A DNA stretch of 38,055 nucleotides, taken from Verrucomicrobiia bacterium. Lineage in GTDB: Bacteria > Verrucomicrobiota > Verrucomicrobiia > Verrucomicrobiales > DEV007. The stretch lies in assembly GCA_020439925.1 (NCBI GenBank), contig JAGRPC010000057.1:1-38055 (forward strand). The letters run 5' to 3'. Both the position numbers and the translations under genes were made by a program. A model generated the notes under the pieces. That model made no database searches. It saw only the letters and a program-made list of their open reading frames with translations, and had not been told where the DNA came from. Shown piece after piece: positions 16,302 to 24,557 of the stretch. Numbering within the stretch: position 1 is the stretch's first letter; the number at the start of each line of letters is the position of its first letter.

Positions 16302-17222
16302 TCAGGCGTTCCCGGCGAGCGCCGAGCCACGGGAAAGCAATTCAAGGAAGAGTTCGTCGAACGGAAAATCGGTGCGCCATCGCTGGTAATCGATCTGGCG
16401 GGCCTGGCAGGTTTTTTCGATGTCCTCGAGAAACAGGCGAAACCGCTGTTCATAGCGTTCACGGTCACCGGGGGTGAACCAGAGACGGCGGTATTCCTGG
16501 GTCTCGACATCGAACAATTCGATTTCACCCTCGACGTCGGGTTTTTCCTCCCACGGATGATAGACCTGGATGAAGTGGATCTCACCAGGCCACGCGCTGG
16601 CATGACGGATTGCTTCCCTCGCCTCGTCGATGTCCCGACCATAAAAGTCGGATATCACGAAGATGATCCCGTAGCGTCGCCGTCCGGGCTGGAATTCTTC
16701 GAAGCAACGATCGAGGTTGGTGAGCCCCCCGTAGGAAAGGTCGCGTGCGAAGTCAAGGACTCGCTGGAGACTCCCCTGCCCTTTCAAAGGAGGCGGGGGC
16801 GGGGCCAGACTCTCGCTGATGGCATGAAGACTGACACGGTGATGCCCGACCAGTCCCATGTATGCGAGCGCCACTGCCAGTTTCAAACTCGTGAGTCGTT
16901 TCTCGGGAAAAGGTTCCACCATGGAAGCGCTCGTATCGATGACGATATGGACGTGAAATTCCTGGATCTCCTCGTAAAGCCGAATGAAGAGCCGATCGAG
17001 CCGGGCATAAAGCCTCCAGTCGATGGAACGAAAATCGTCTCTTGGGGTGTAATGACGGAAGTCCTTGAATTCCCTCGTAAACCCCGTCGCCGGAGTCGCC
17101 TGGAGACCCTTCCGTCGGAGCTGTTTCCTTTTACGCAATCGCAGGAACAGCGCCCGTAGACGGTCGAGAAACTCGGCGTCGAACAGGTCTTCACGGGTGG
17201 AAGTGTTGCTGGAGGCGGACAT
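16302..17222 (-). CDS. DUF58 domain protein of MoxR system
   Basis: DUF58 proteins are VWA-like partners of MoxR ATPases. The family signature is nearly ideal: FTREFKDFRHYTPRDDFRSI, DWRLYARLDRLFIRLYEEIQ, then a VWA core VIDTSASMVEP with the MIDAS residues D96, S98 and S100. ISDFYGRD and the C-terminal domain complete the 306 residues. There is no membrane segment, so this copy is cytoplasmic. I take the ATG at 17222, which leaves 19 bases to the upstream gene; a GTG at 17276 would overlap that gene by 35 bases. It lies between the TPR-propeller gene and the BatA-like gene in a tight operon. Confidence 0.93.
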   Translation of the reverse strand: MSASSNTSTREDLFDAEFLDRLRALFLRLRKRKQLRRKGLQATPATGFTREFKDFRHYTPRDDFRSIDWRLYARLDRLFIRLYEEIQEFHVHIVIDTSASMVEPFPEKRLTSLKLAVALAYMGLVGHHRVSLHAISESLAPPPPPLKGQGSLQRVLDFARDLSYGGLTNLDRCFEEFQPGRRRYGIIFVISDFYGRDIDEAREAIRHASAWPGEIHFIQVYHPWEEKPDVEGEIELFDVETQEYRRLWFTPGDRERYEQRFRLFLEDIEKTCQARQIDYQRWRTDFPFDELFLELLSRGSALAGNA

Positions 17223-17241
17223 GAAACAAAGCAGCTTGGCT

Positions 17242-20200
17242 TCAACGGAGATCGGGAGCCGGAGGAAGGGGCTCACCCTCCACCGAAGAACTCAGACAAA
17301 CGACGAGGCGCTTCCCGAAAAGGGTGGTGAATTGCTCCCCCCAGAGGAGGTCGGAAACCGGAACAACGGTTCCTGGAGAATGGAGGCGGTTTCGCAACAC
17401 TCTACCCTGCCATACGAGACTCCCTCCACTGACGGACCCCGGGACCGGGGTTGAAGTATCCTGAGGCGGGAGGCCTTCACCGGGAAACCCGGCCAGATAT
17501 TCAGAAACGGCTTCTGGAAGACGTGTCTGGCCGATCACCTGCCCGTTCAGACCATTGACGAGCTTTATCGAACCCATGCCTCGAACTAGAATCAGGTTTC
17601 CCGATAGGGTCACCCGGATTGCTTCGGGGTTACCAAGATCGTGGAGGGAAAGACGGGTCACGCGATCGCTGGTAAAATCAGAATGTACCAGACTGCTGCC
17701 ATCGAGGAACCAGGCGTGATTCCTGATTCGCCCGAGAAACGCACCCGATGCCTTCAATTCCCGAGAAGCGACCGGAAGATGACTCGAAATTCGCCGAACC
17801 CTGTCCCCCTGCATGAGCCAAAGCGTATTGGGGGACAGCACACCGAGAGCGGGTGTGTTTTCCGCAAGGCGGGTCTTTGTCCAATGCTGGCCAGGCGTGA
17901 CCAGTGATGCAGGGCTTTCCAGGAAAGACTCCGCGAACCAGGGTGTCCCACTGGGGGCGGAAAGAAAATCGTAAACTGCTGCGGAGGTGGTAAGCGTTCC
18001 GTTGGGAAAAACGACGGCTTCTTCCGCAGGCACGGGCAGGTGGGCAGCCTCAATGGGCTCTGAAGACCCTGCCTCCTCTCCCTCGCGAAAGGGGCGAAGA
18101 ACCAGCGGGAAAGTGGCAGATGGTTCCTCTCCCAGTCGCCAAACGATGCGACCAGTATCGAGATCGACGATAACGGAATTGCGATCATAAACGAAAGCGA
18201 TTCGCCCCGAAACACTCAATCCTGCGTGCAGAGGCGGGATCGATTTCTGATGAATCGAACTCTTGTCCCCGTCACCACCGGTGGGAAGACTCCATGCGAG
18301 CTTTCCTGAGTCCGGAAGCAAGGCGTGGAGCGTTCCCGATTTCCGATCAAGCGCGACAAGATGTTCGGAACCGAGCGCCAGGCGAATGGACGGAGTTTCT
18401 TCTCCCTTGTCCGACGCCGATTCGGTGCGCTCACGATCACCCCCGAGAACGGCACTCCAGAGGAGGGTTCCTTCAGCAATCGAGAATGCTACAACTTCCT
18501 CTCTTCGGGCCAGAAAGAATCGATCCCCGGAAACGATGAGATCGGGGGGAAATTCGATCTCGGAGGCGGACAATCCCGAATTTGTCCCGAGCGTGGCCGG
18601 CTGAGGTGCCTCCGAAAAGGCGCGCGGTGCGGCACGGCTCCGAGGCCCATCGAGTTGCAACGGAGCTTTCCATTGCAATTTTCCCGATTCCGCCTCCAGC
18701 ACCCAAAGGTTGCTGGCGTCGTCGAGCAAGACCACGTGGCTCTCGTTACGCCCCATTCGAAGTACGGTGGAATCTTCGGGAAGCTCGAATGCCCAGAGCA
18801 GCTCGGCTCGGGTCATGAGAGATTCGGGTCGACTCACATCGTCTCCGAGAGAGGTCTCGGAAGAACTTGCCGCGAGCCAACCCGCAGCCTCTTCAACCAA
18901 AAGACGGAGCCCGTCGGGAAACTCAATCGAGGAGAGTTTCTGGTCGTTGGCGCGTTCCTGAAAACGGCTGAGGGCTTCACCAGCCTCGGTTTTCTGACCG
19001 AGTGCGGTGAGCACGTAGGCCCGCATCCATTCGATCCAGAGAGGCGAGTCTTCAGGAATCTCGTGCTCAGCCGAGGCGAGAAGCGGAAGGATATCCCCGA
19101 GCCGACTGCTGCCGTCGCGCAGCACCACGGCGATCGACCGCCAATACGAGGCACTCAAATGCGCATCGAGAGACCGATTCGACAGCTCACGAAGCGCTCC
19201 CGCACCTTCGCCGCTCCGGAGGGACCTGAGAAGGGTGCGCAGCGTAGATTCCTGTCCAAGTATCACGAGCATCGAGAGACGCTGCTCCCAACTGAGAAGA
19301 TCGCCCGGTTCAAGTCGGGTGATGGTAGCCAATGCGGTCTCGGCCTCCCGGAAGAATCCATAAGCGGTGAGAATCTCGACGGATTCACGCAAAAGGGCGG
19401 TGTCGTCCACTTCGGAAAGGTCGATCTGAGGGATCAGCCCCTGTGAGAGATCAACCCGCTGGCTCCTGTGATAGACGACAACCCGCCTCAAATCGTAATT
19501 GGCACGATGAGCCGGATCCTCGGAAGCAAGAAGTCGCAACTGCTCCTCAGTCTCCGGGGCGGCGGCAGGATCAGCCTCGATTACGGAGACCAGCACACGA
19601 CGAAGGCGCAATCTCAAGGCGGGGTCAAGATCCGACAGGCCCAATTGTTTGCGGATTCCCTCGGCCACGCGACCGGAAAGGAACTGTCTCTTGCCGGTTT
19701 CGCAGAGGATCAGAAAGCGTTCCACCTTATCGCTCGACCAGGCAGTTTCGTCGAACTGGTACCTGTTCAGTTCGGAGTCAAAGAACCCTGGAAGCGTTTC
19801 AAGCTGGCGGTGGGCGGAAACGGCGGCTTCCAACCAGCTCTGATAACGAGGCGGCGTGTCGGCCAAATCTCTGAAGGCGCCAATCTGAAGCGTAGCTCCC
19901 TGCGTGTCCCCCAGGCGTCCCAGAATCTCGATGAGCATCAATCCAAGTTCGAATTTTTTCGGATCGACCGCCAATTTGCCCTCAACAATGACGCGAGCTG
20001 CCCCGGCATGCTGGTTTTCAAGAAGATATCCCGCAAGATCCAGTACGTTCTCCACCTCAGCTTCCTCCGGGGTGAGCAATCTCACCAGTTCCCCCACATC
20101 GCCGGCTCGCCCCTCGGACACATAAATCTCTACAAGCTCCCGGGAAACGTCGAGCCTGCTCGGATGATTTCGAACGTAGCGTTCCAGATACGTCGCAGCC

Positions 20201-21489
20201 GCATCGATCCGCTTGATACCTCGCAGGTATCTCTGCAAATCGAGAATGCGCGCTGAGGCATCGTCGGGAGCCAGCCCGGCTACCACAGTCTTGAAATCCT
20301 GCTCTGCGTCGGCGTCTCGTCCAAGGGCGTATTGAGCCTTCACGAGTCGGAACCACAGGTCAAGACGGGAGGGATCGCTTTCCACCCTCGAGCCAAGGAA
20401 GTCTGCATACCTCTCCAGATTGCCGGAAGCCTCGAGGGCGTCAACCGTTCGGGTTTCAAGCAGAGAAGATTTGGGAAGACGGGTAGAGGATTCGATAAGT
20501 ACCGTGAGAGCCTCTTCCCGACGTTCTGTTGCAACCAGAGCTTCCGCATAATCGAGAGCCGAGGATTCTCGATCCGGAAAATCGTGATAGGTCTTTTCGA
20601 GGGTAGCAAGAAGTGCCGCCCTTTCCTCAGGCGAGGCCACCACTTCGAGTCGCAAACTCAGAATCTCGCGTCGCCTCCAGTGATCGGTGGCAAGGCGAGC
20701 GAGAAGTCCATCGAGGACTTTCCCCGCACTGTCTTTCTCTCCCGTTTCGTTGAGCGCTTTCGCAGTCAGAATCGCAATCTCCACGGCAGTCTCGGGATCC
20801 GGTTTCGCCGCTTCCGCCCGCTTCAACGCGGGAATACTGGCAGCCCAAAAGCGATAGCGCTGCATCAGGCGGGCCAGATCCAGCAGATCGTCCAGTCCGA
20901 GATCGGGTGGCGCGAGGAGCTTTGCAAAATGAGATTCGGCTAGCGCCCGCGCGGCGTCTCCCTCGGAAAGTTTGAGCAGTTGATCCAGCCATTCGTTGCG
21001 CCGCGCCGGGTTTCCCTCGAGATCGATGGCTCGGGAAAGCGCCTCGAGAGAGCGCGGATCCCCCCTCTCCTCGAGGAAGCGGAACAGCACGAACTGAAGG
21101 GGAGCATAATCCGGGTGGAGGGGGACAGATGAGGCGATCACTTCATCCGCCCCGGCCTTGTCGATGCGCCGAAGTAGACGGATGAGAACCGTTTTCGCTC
21201 CAGCATCGTCGGGATACTGCTCGACGTGACTACGATACAGTCCGATCAGTTCATCAGCACGCTCGGCGCCGACATAAAGGCTGACGAGTGAGTCGAGAGG
21301 CCCATCAAGCAAGGGGTCATAGTGAAGTGCGGTCCGATAACGCAGCGATTCCTCAGCAAACCTCTCTTCGTTGAGTGGCTCCGCTCCGGGGGTCTGAGCC
21401 CGGGAATCCGTGACCAAGAAAAAGACACATCCAGAGAGAAGGATGAGTGCCATCCTTGCAAAAGTCTGGAATGCCAAAGGCAAGGGCAT
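17242..21489 (-). CDS. Giant exported TPR and PQQ-type propeller protein
   Basis: At 1415 residues this is the largest protein here. The ATG at 21489 is chosen because a strong GGGGGGAGGA lies eight bases upstream; the longer frame from a TTG would contain that site. The N-terminus has a signal peptide (FARMALILLSGCVFFLVTDS, likely cut after RAQ); LLSGC is lipobox-like, so a lipoprotein cannot be excluded. Residues about 45-860 are helical repeats of TPR type (for example YVSEGRAGDVGELVRLL, TAYGFFREAETALATITRLE). From about 895 to the end, repeated blade-like strands occur: LLWAFELP, VLEAESGKLQWK, AFSIAEGTLLWS, LLPDSGKLAWSLP and VDLDTGRIVWRLG, the D-x-x-x-G-x-x-W pattern of PQQ-type beta-propellers. 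It sits between moxR and DUF58. Likely a periplasmic scaffold; no enzymatic motif is seen. Confidence 0.85.
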   Translation of the reverse strand: MPLPLAFQTFARMALILLSGCVFFLVTDSRAQTPGAEPLNEERFAEESLRYRTALHYDPLLDGPLDSLVSLYVGAERADELIGLYRSHVEQYPDDAGAKTVLIRLLRRIDKAGADEVIASSVPLHPDYAPLQFVLFRFLEERGDPRSLEALSRAIDLEGNPARRNEWLDQLLKLSEGDAARALAESHFAKLLAPPDLGLDDLLDLARLMQRYRFWAASIPALKRAEAAKPDPETAVEIAILTAKALNETGEKDSAGKVLDGLLARLATDHWRRREILSLRLEVVASPEERAALLATLEKTYHDFPDRESSALDYAEALVATERREEALTVLIESSTRLPKSSLLETRTVDALEASGNLERYADFLGSRVESDPSRLDLWFRLVKAQYALGRDADAEQDFKTVVAGLAPDDASARILDLQRYLRGIKRIDAAATYLERYVRNHPSRLDVSRELVEIYVSEGRAGDVGELVRLLTPEEAEVENVLDLAGYLLENQHAGAARVIVEGKLAVDPKKFELGLMLIEILGRLGDTQGATLQIGAFRDLADTPPRYQSWLEAAVSAHRQLETLPGFFDSELNRYQFDETAWSSDKVERFLILCETGKRQFLSGRVAEGIRKQLGLSDLDPALRLRLRRVLVSVIEADPAAAPETEEQLRLLASEDPAHRANYDLRRVVVYHRSQRVDLSQGLIPQIDLSEVDDTALLRESVEILTAYGFFREAETALATITRLEPGDLLSWEQRLSMLVILGQESTLRTLLRSLRSGEGAGALRELSNRSLDAHLSASYWRSIAVVLRDGSSRLGDILPLLASAEHEIPEDSPLWIEWMRAYVLTALGQKTEAGEALSRFQERANDQKLSSIEFPDGLRLLVEEAAGWLAASSSETSLGDDVSRPESLMTRAELLWAFELPEDSTVLRMGRNESHVVLLDDASNLWVLEAESGKLQWKAPLQLDGPRSRAAPRAFSEAPQPATLGTNSGLSASEIEFPPDLIVSGDRFFLARREEVVAFSIAEGTLLWSAVLGGDRERTESASDKGEETPSIRLALGSEHLVALDRKSGTLHALLPDSGKLAWSLPTGGDGDKSSIHQKSIPPLHAGLSVSGRIAFVYDRNSVIVDLDTGRIVWRLGEEPSATFPLVLRPFREGEEAGSSEPIEAAHLPVPAEEAVVFPNGTLTTSAAVYDFLSAPSGTPWFAESFLESPASLVTPGQHWTKTRLAENTPALGVLSPNTLWLMQGDRVRRISSHLPVASRELKASGAFLGRIRNHAWFLDGSSLVHSDFTSDRVTRLSLHDLGNPEAIRVTLSGNLILVRGMGSIKLVNGLNGQVIGQTRLPEAVSEYLAGFPGEGLPPQDTSTPVPGSVSGGSLVWQGRVLRNRLHSPGTVVPVSDLLWGEQFTTLFGKRLVVCLSSSVEGEPLPPAPDLR

Positions 21490-21497
21490 ATTTCTTG

Positions 21498-21507
21498 TCC
21501 TCCCCCC
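21498..21507 (-). promoter_or_regulatory. Strong Shine-Dalgarno before the TPR-propeller gene
   Basis: GGGGGGAGGA on the minus strand, eight bases before the ATG at 21489. It overlaps the last bases after the moxR stop codon, so translation of the two genes is likely coupled. It decides the start of the downstream gene. Confidence 0.8.
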
Positions 21508-21509
21508 TC

Positions 21510-22514
21510 TCAAACCGACACCGCGTTTGAAACCGTCTCAATGACCTCCGAGACGATCGCATCGATATCCCGGGATTCCGCTTCGCCTTGGAAATTGAGA
21601 ATCACCCGGTGCCGCAGCGCCGGCAAAGCGACCCGACGAATGTCGTCGGTCGAAACCGCCGTCCTTCCGTCGAGTGCGCAATGGATTTTTGCTCCCCGAA
21701 TGAGTGATTGCATGCCTCGCGGGCTGGCGCCGTAGCTGACATAGCGATTTACCTGGTCCGTCGCTCCCTCGTCCCCCGGATGAGTGGCGAGGACGATGCG
21801 AGCCGCGAACTCGTTGACGTGCTCCGCTACAGGAACCTCGGCTACCACCTTTTGAAATTCGATCAGTTCGTCGCCTCCGAGCACCTGGTTCAGATCGGGA
21901 AGATCAAACGAGGACGTGCGTCGCGAAATCTCCATGAGAGTGGCGCGATCCGGAAACGGCACCCGCAATTTGAATAGAAAGCGATCCGCCTGGGCCTCAG
22001 GAAGCGGATAGGTTCCTTCCATCTCCATGGGGTTCTGTGTGGCCATCACAAAAAACGGCTTGGGAAGCGGCATGGTTTCCCCTCCTGCCGTCACCCCGCC
22101 TTCCTGCATCACTTCCAACAGCGCTGCCTGAGTTTTTGGGGTGGCACGGTTCACTTCGTCAACCAGAACGAGGTTGGCGAACACAGGGCCCTTTTCGAAA
22201 TGCATGACCCGGCGACCTTCCTCGTTCTCGTTGACGATATGCGTGCCCAAGATGTCAGCAGGCATGAGGTCGGGCGTGCACTGGATTCGCCCGGGTGTCA
22301 GCCCCAGAACACTCGAAAGAGTCTGTACCAGAAAGGTTTTACCCAGCCCCGGCACCCCTTCCAACAGAACGTGGCCCCTACCGAAAACGGCCACCAATGT
22401 GTCGGTCAGCAGTTCGTCGTACCCGACGATCGCTTTTTGAATCTCCCGCTTGAGATCGTGAAACCTATGTTTAAACCGGTCGAGGTCGCGGCCAAGTTCT
22501 TCGTTGTTTCTCAT
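21510..22514 (-). CDS. MoxR-family AAA+ ATPase
   Basis: The 334 residues (ATG at 22514; the frame extends upstream to 22655 but that part is unlike the family and overlaps the upstream gene) carry every MoxR hallmark: Walker A GVPGLGKT (53-60), the family stretch RIQCTPDLMPADILGT, Walker B LVLVDEVNRA (115-124), TQAALLEVMQEGGVT, sensor 1 FFVMATQNPMEMEGTYPLPE, AQADRFLFKL, and a lid domain with ASPRGMQSLIRGAK. MoxR ATPases act as chaperones that assemble or activate protein complexes together with VWA proteins. Downstream genes encode three VWA-fold proteins, fitting this. The start is 49 bases after the stop of the upstream membrane-protein gene. The assignment is secure; the client is unknown. 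Confidence 0.97.
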   Translation of the reverse strand: MRNNEELGRDLDRFKHRFHDLKREIQKAIVGYDELLTDTLVAVFGRGHVLLEGVPGLGKTFLVQTLSSVLGLTPGRIQCTPDLMPADILGTHIVNENEEGRRVMHFEKGPVFANLVLVDEVNRATPKTQAALLEVMQEGGVTAGGETMPLPKPFFVMATQNPMEMEGTYPLPEAQADRFLFKLRVPFPDRATLMEISRRTSSFDLPDLNQVLGGDELIEFQKVVAEVPVAEHVNEFAARIVLATHPGDEGATDQVNRYVSYGASPRGMQSLIRGAKIHCALDGRTAVSTDDIRRVALPALRHRVILNFQGEAESRDIDAIVSEVIETVSNAVSV

Positions 22515-22563
22515 AAAATGCCGTCGGAAGTAATTCTTCTTTTCATTTGGACCGGAACGTCGG

Positions 22564-24519
22564 TCATTCAGAATCCGTCTTTTCGAACTGAGCTCGCAAG
22601 GCAGAAAAATAGCGCAGCACCTGCTGTTTTCGTGACAAAGGTAAGGACTGCTCATCCAGAGCCTGCTCTTCTACTTCGAGAAATTCAGTGAGGACTTCCT
22701 GCTTGGAACGAGTCGTCGTCTCAGCTCTGACTTCGCCCTCAACACTGCGAATGGAAGACTCACCTTCCCGTCCCCTCTGCGCGATGACTTCCGCATCTCC
22801 CTTGGCCTTTATGAGCTCGGAGGGGGAGTCCACCAACTCGGCCGTCCCCGTTCCTGCCTGGTCGCCTCCCTGACCCGATTGCGATGATGCGCCGTTTCCT
22901 AGCGCAAGTCCGGCACCCGGCGCCGATTGGCCCGGATCCATTCCCGGAATTGGAGCGGAAAGCATCCCCCCTTTGTCCTTACCCTCTCGGCTTTGGTCGC
23001 TGGCCCCCAGACCGGAGCCAGATTGATCTCCCGAGGGCTTTTCTCCGGGAACCGGGGCACTGAAGGTTTGCTCTCCCTTTGAGTTTTGATCTCCCCCTTC
23101 GCCCTTTCCTGGTTCCGAACCGGGAACCGGAACCTTTTCTCCAGAGGCGTCCCCCGTCTGGGCCTGCGACTGACCCTGTTCCTGTTTTGTGCCGGATTCA
23201 CCGATGGCCAACTCCTGAATTCCAGGTAGAGCCCCGGGAGCGGACGGAGAAGCTCCGCTGTCGAGGGATTGCAGACCCTCAGGACTCCCCTCGCCGGAGG
23301 CGGCGGTTTGTGCCTCCTCCTCCATCTTCCGCAGCTCGCTACCGCTGATTTCACCTCCTGCTTCCCGAAGGGAGGCGGCCAATTCCTCGAGTTTTTCTCT
23401 CGCCTCCTCGCGAGCGGCAAGCTCCTGAAAGTGTTTGGCGAGCTCTTCAAATTCCCTTGCCGCCGGCTTCACCTGAGCATCAAGAAGCTTACGTGATGCG
23501 TTTCCAATGCGTTCCCCTACGGGCCGACCACGGTCGTTCTCCGTAGCATGCCCCATGATGCTTTCCATGGCCAGGGTGTGCCGTTCCTGCGTTTCACTCG
23601 TAATTCCGTCGTCGGCAAGAACCGACTGTATTCGAGTGGCCTCTCCCGCAGCCCCTTCGGCTACTTTGTCTTTGATAAACATTGACAGATCGGCGGTGTC
23701 GGGATGTCTTGCCATCTCTTCCAACATTTCGGGAGAAGCCCACTCATTTGAGGAGAGGCCAAGCTTCTCCGCCAGTTTCTCAGCCGCGCGTGCTCGCTCC
23801 TCCAGAGATTCGAGCAGCTCCCCAGCAGTAAGTCCTTCCGCCTTGGCAAGATCTTCAGCCATGGCATCCACTTGTGCGCCGAGGTCTTCAAGTTCCTTCC
23901 TTTCTTCCTCGGAGAGCGATCGCAGTTCTTTTAAACGCGCGGCTTCCCGTTCCAATTCTCCCGACTGGAGAGCGGCAGCTTCGCGCATCTCGCCGGTAAG
24001 TTCGAGATCAAAACTGTCAGGGACGGGACGAAGCCATCCCGTGAAAGAAAGTGCGACCGCCAGAAGAGGGAGCAACCAGCCCCAACCCATTGCGGGGGCA
24101 GGAAAGATTGTCTTCACCTGTGCCTGCGCATTAGAAAGTAGAGCGCCGGCACGTTGCAGGTGAAGTTGTTCCGCCTCTGTCGGATTGCTCTGGTTAAGAA
24201 ACTCCCATGCCGAAGAGAAGCAATCTTTCCAGCCTCCGGCTCGATCGAGCAGATAGAGGGCACTTCGGGGCAAGGGGCGCCTCACGAGGGCGATAACGAA
24301 AAGGAAAACCAGCCAGAGCACGAGCATTCCCGAGGCGACAACCCACTCGCCCGCCTGCCATCCTGCGAATCGGCGCAAGGAGACTACGGCCAAGGCGGTA
24401 GCGACAGCTGCCATCACCTGGCTCTTGCGGAGTGAATCGATGAATTGGATCAGGGCAAACCGACGGCGCACCGCAGACGCAGTCTCAAGATAGTCGGAAG
24501 GTTGGAGCGCAGAGTTCAA
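22564..24519 (-). CDS. Membrane-anchored coiled-coil and low-complexity protein
   Basis: The 651 residues have three membrane segments (about 35-48, 59-79 and 146-163), then a long charged coiled coil (about 175-255; KELRSLSEEERKELEDLGAQ) and further helical stretches to about 405. Residues 405-565 are Gly/Ser/Gln-rich and hold three copies of a P-[VI]-P-G-x-x-P motif (464, 489, 523). The C-terminal end LSRKQQVLRYFSALRAQFE is like the end of DUF4175-type proteins in MoxR operons of Planctomycetes and Verrucomicrobia. The start is a TTG at 24519 without a Shine-Dalgarno; a five-codon ATG frame overlaps it and could couple translation. It lies 38 bases after the upstream paralog gene. I infer an inner-membrane protein with its long tail in the periplasm. 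Confidence 0.8.
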   Translation of the reverse strand: MNSALQPSDYLETASAVRRRFALIQFIDSLRKSQVMAAVATALAVVSLRRFAGWQAGEWVVASGMLVLWLVFLFVIALVRRPLPRSALYLLDRAGGWKDCFSSAWEFLNQSNPTEAEQLHLQRAGALLSNAQAQVKTIFPAPAMGWGWLLPLLAVALSFTGWLRPVPDSFDLELTGEMREAAALQSGELEREAARLKELRSLSEEERKELEDLGAQVDAMAEDLAKAEGLTAGELLESLEERARAAEKLAEKLGLSSNEWASPEMLEEMARHPDTADLSMFIKDKVAEGAAGEATRIQSVLADDGITSETQERHTLAMESIMGHATENDRGRPVGERIGNASRKLLDAQVKPAAREFEELAKHFQELAAREEAREKLEELAASLREAGGEISGSELRKMEEEAQTAASGEGSPEGLQSLDSGASPSAPGALPGIQELAIGESGTKQEQGQSQAQTGDASGEKVPVPGSEPGKGEGGDQNSKGEQTFSAPVPGEKPSGDQSGSGLGASDQSREGKDKGGMLSAPIPGMDPGQSAPGAGLALGNGASSQSGQGGDQAGTGTAELVDSPSELIKAKGDAEVIAQRGREGESSIRSVEGEVRAETTTRSKQEVLTEFLEVEEQALDEQSLPLSRKQQVLRYFSALRAQFEKTDSE

Positions 24520-24557
24520 GGAGAAACCATTGAAGGCGGTTGCCGGATACGTGTCGC

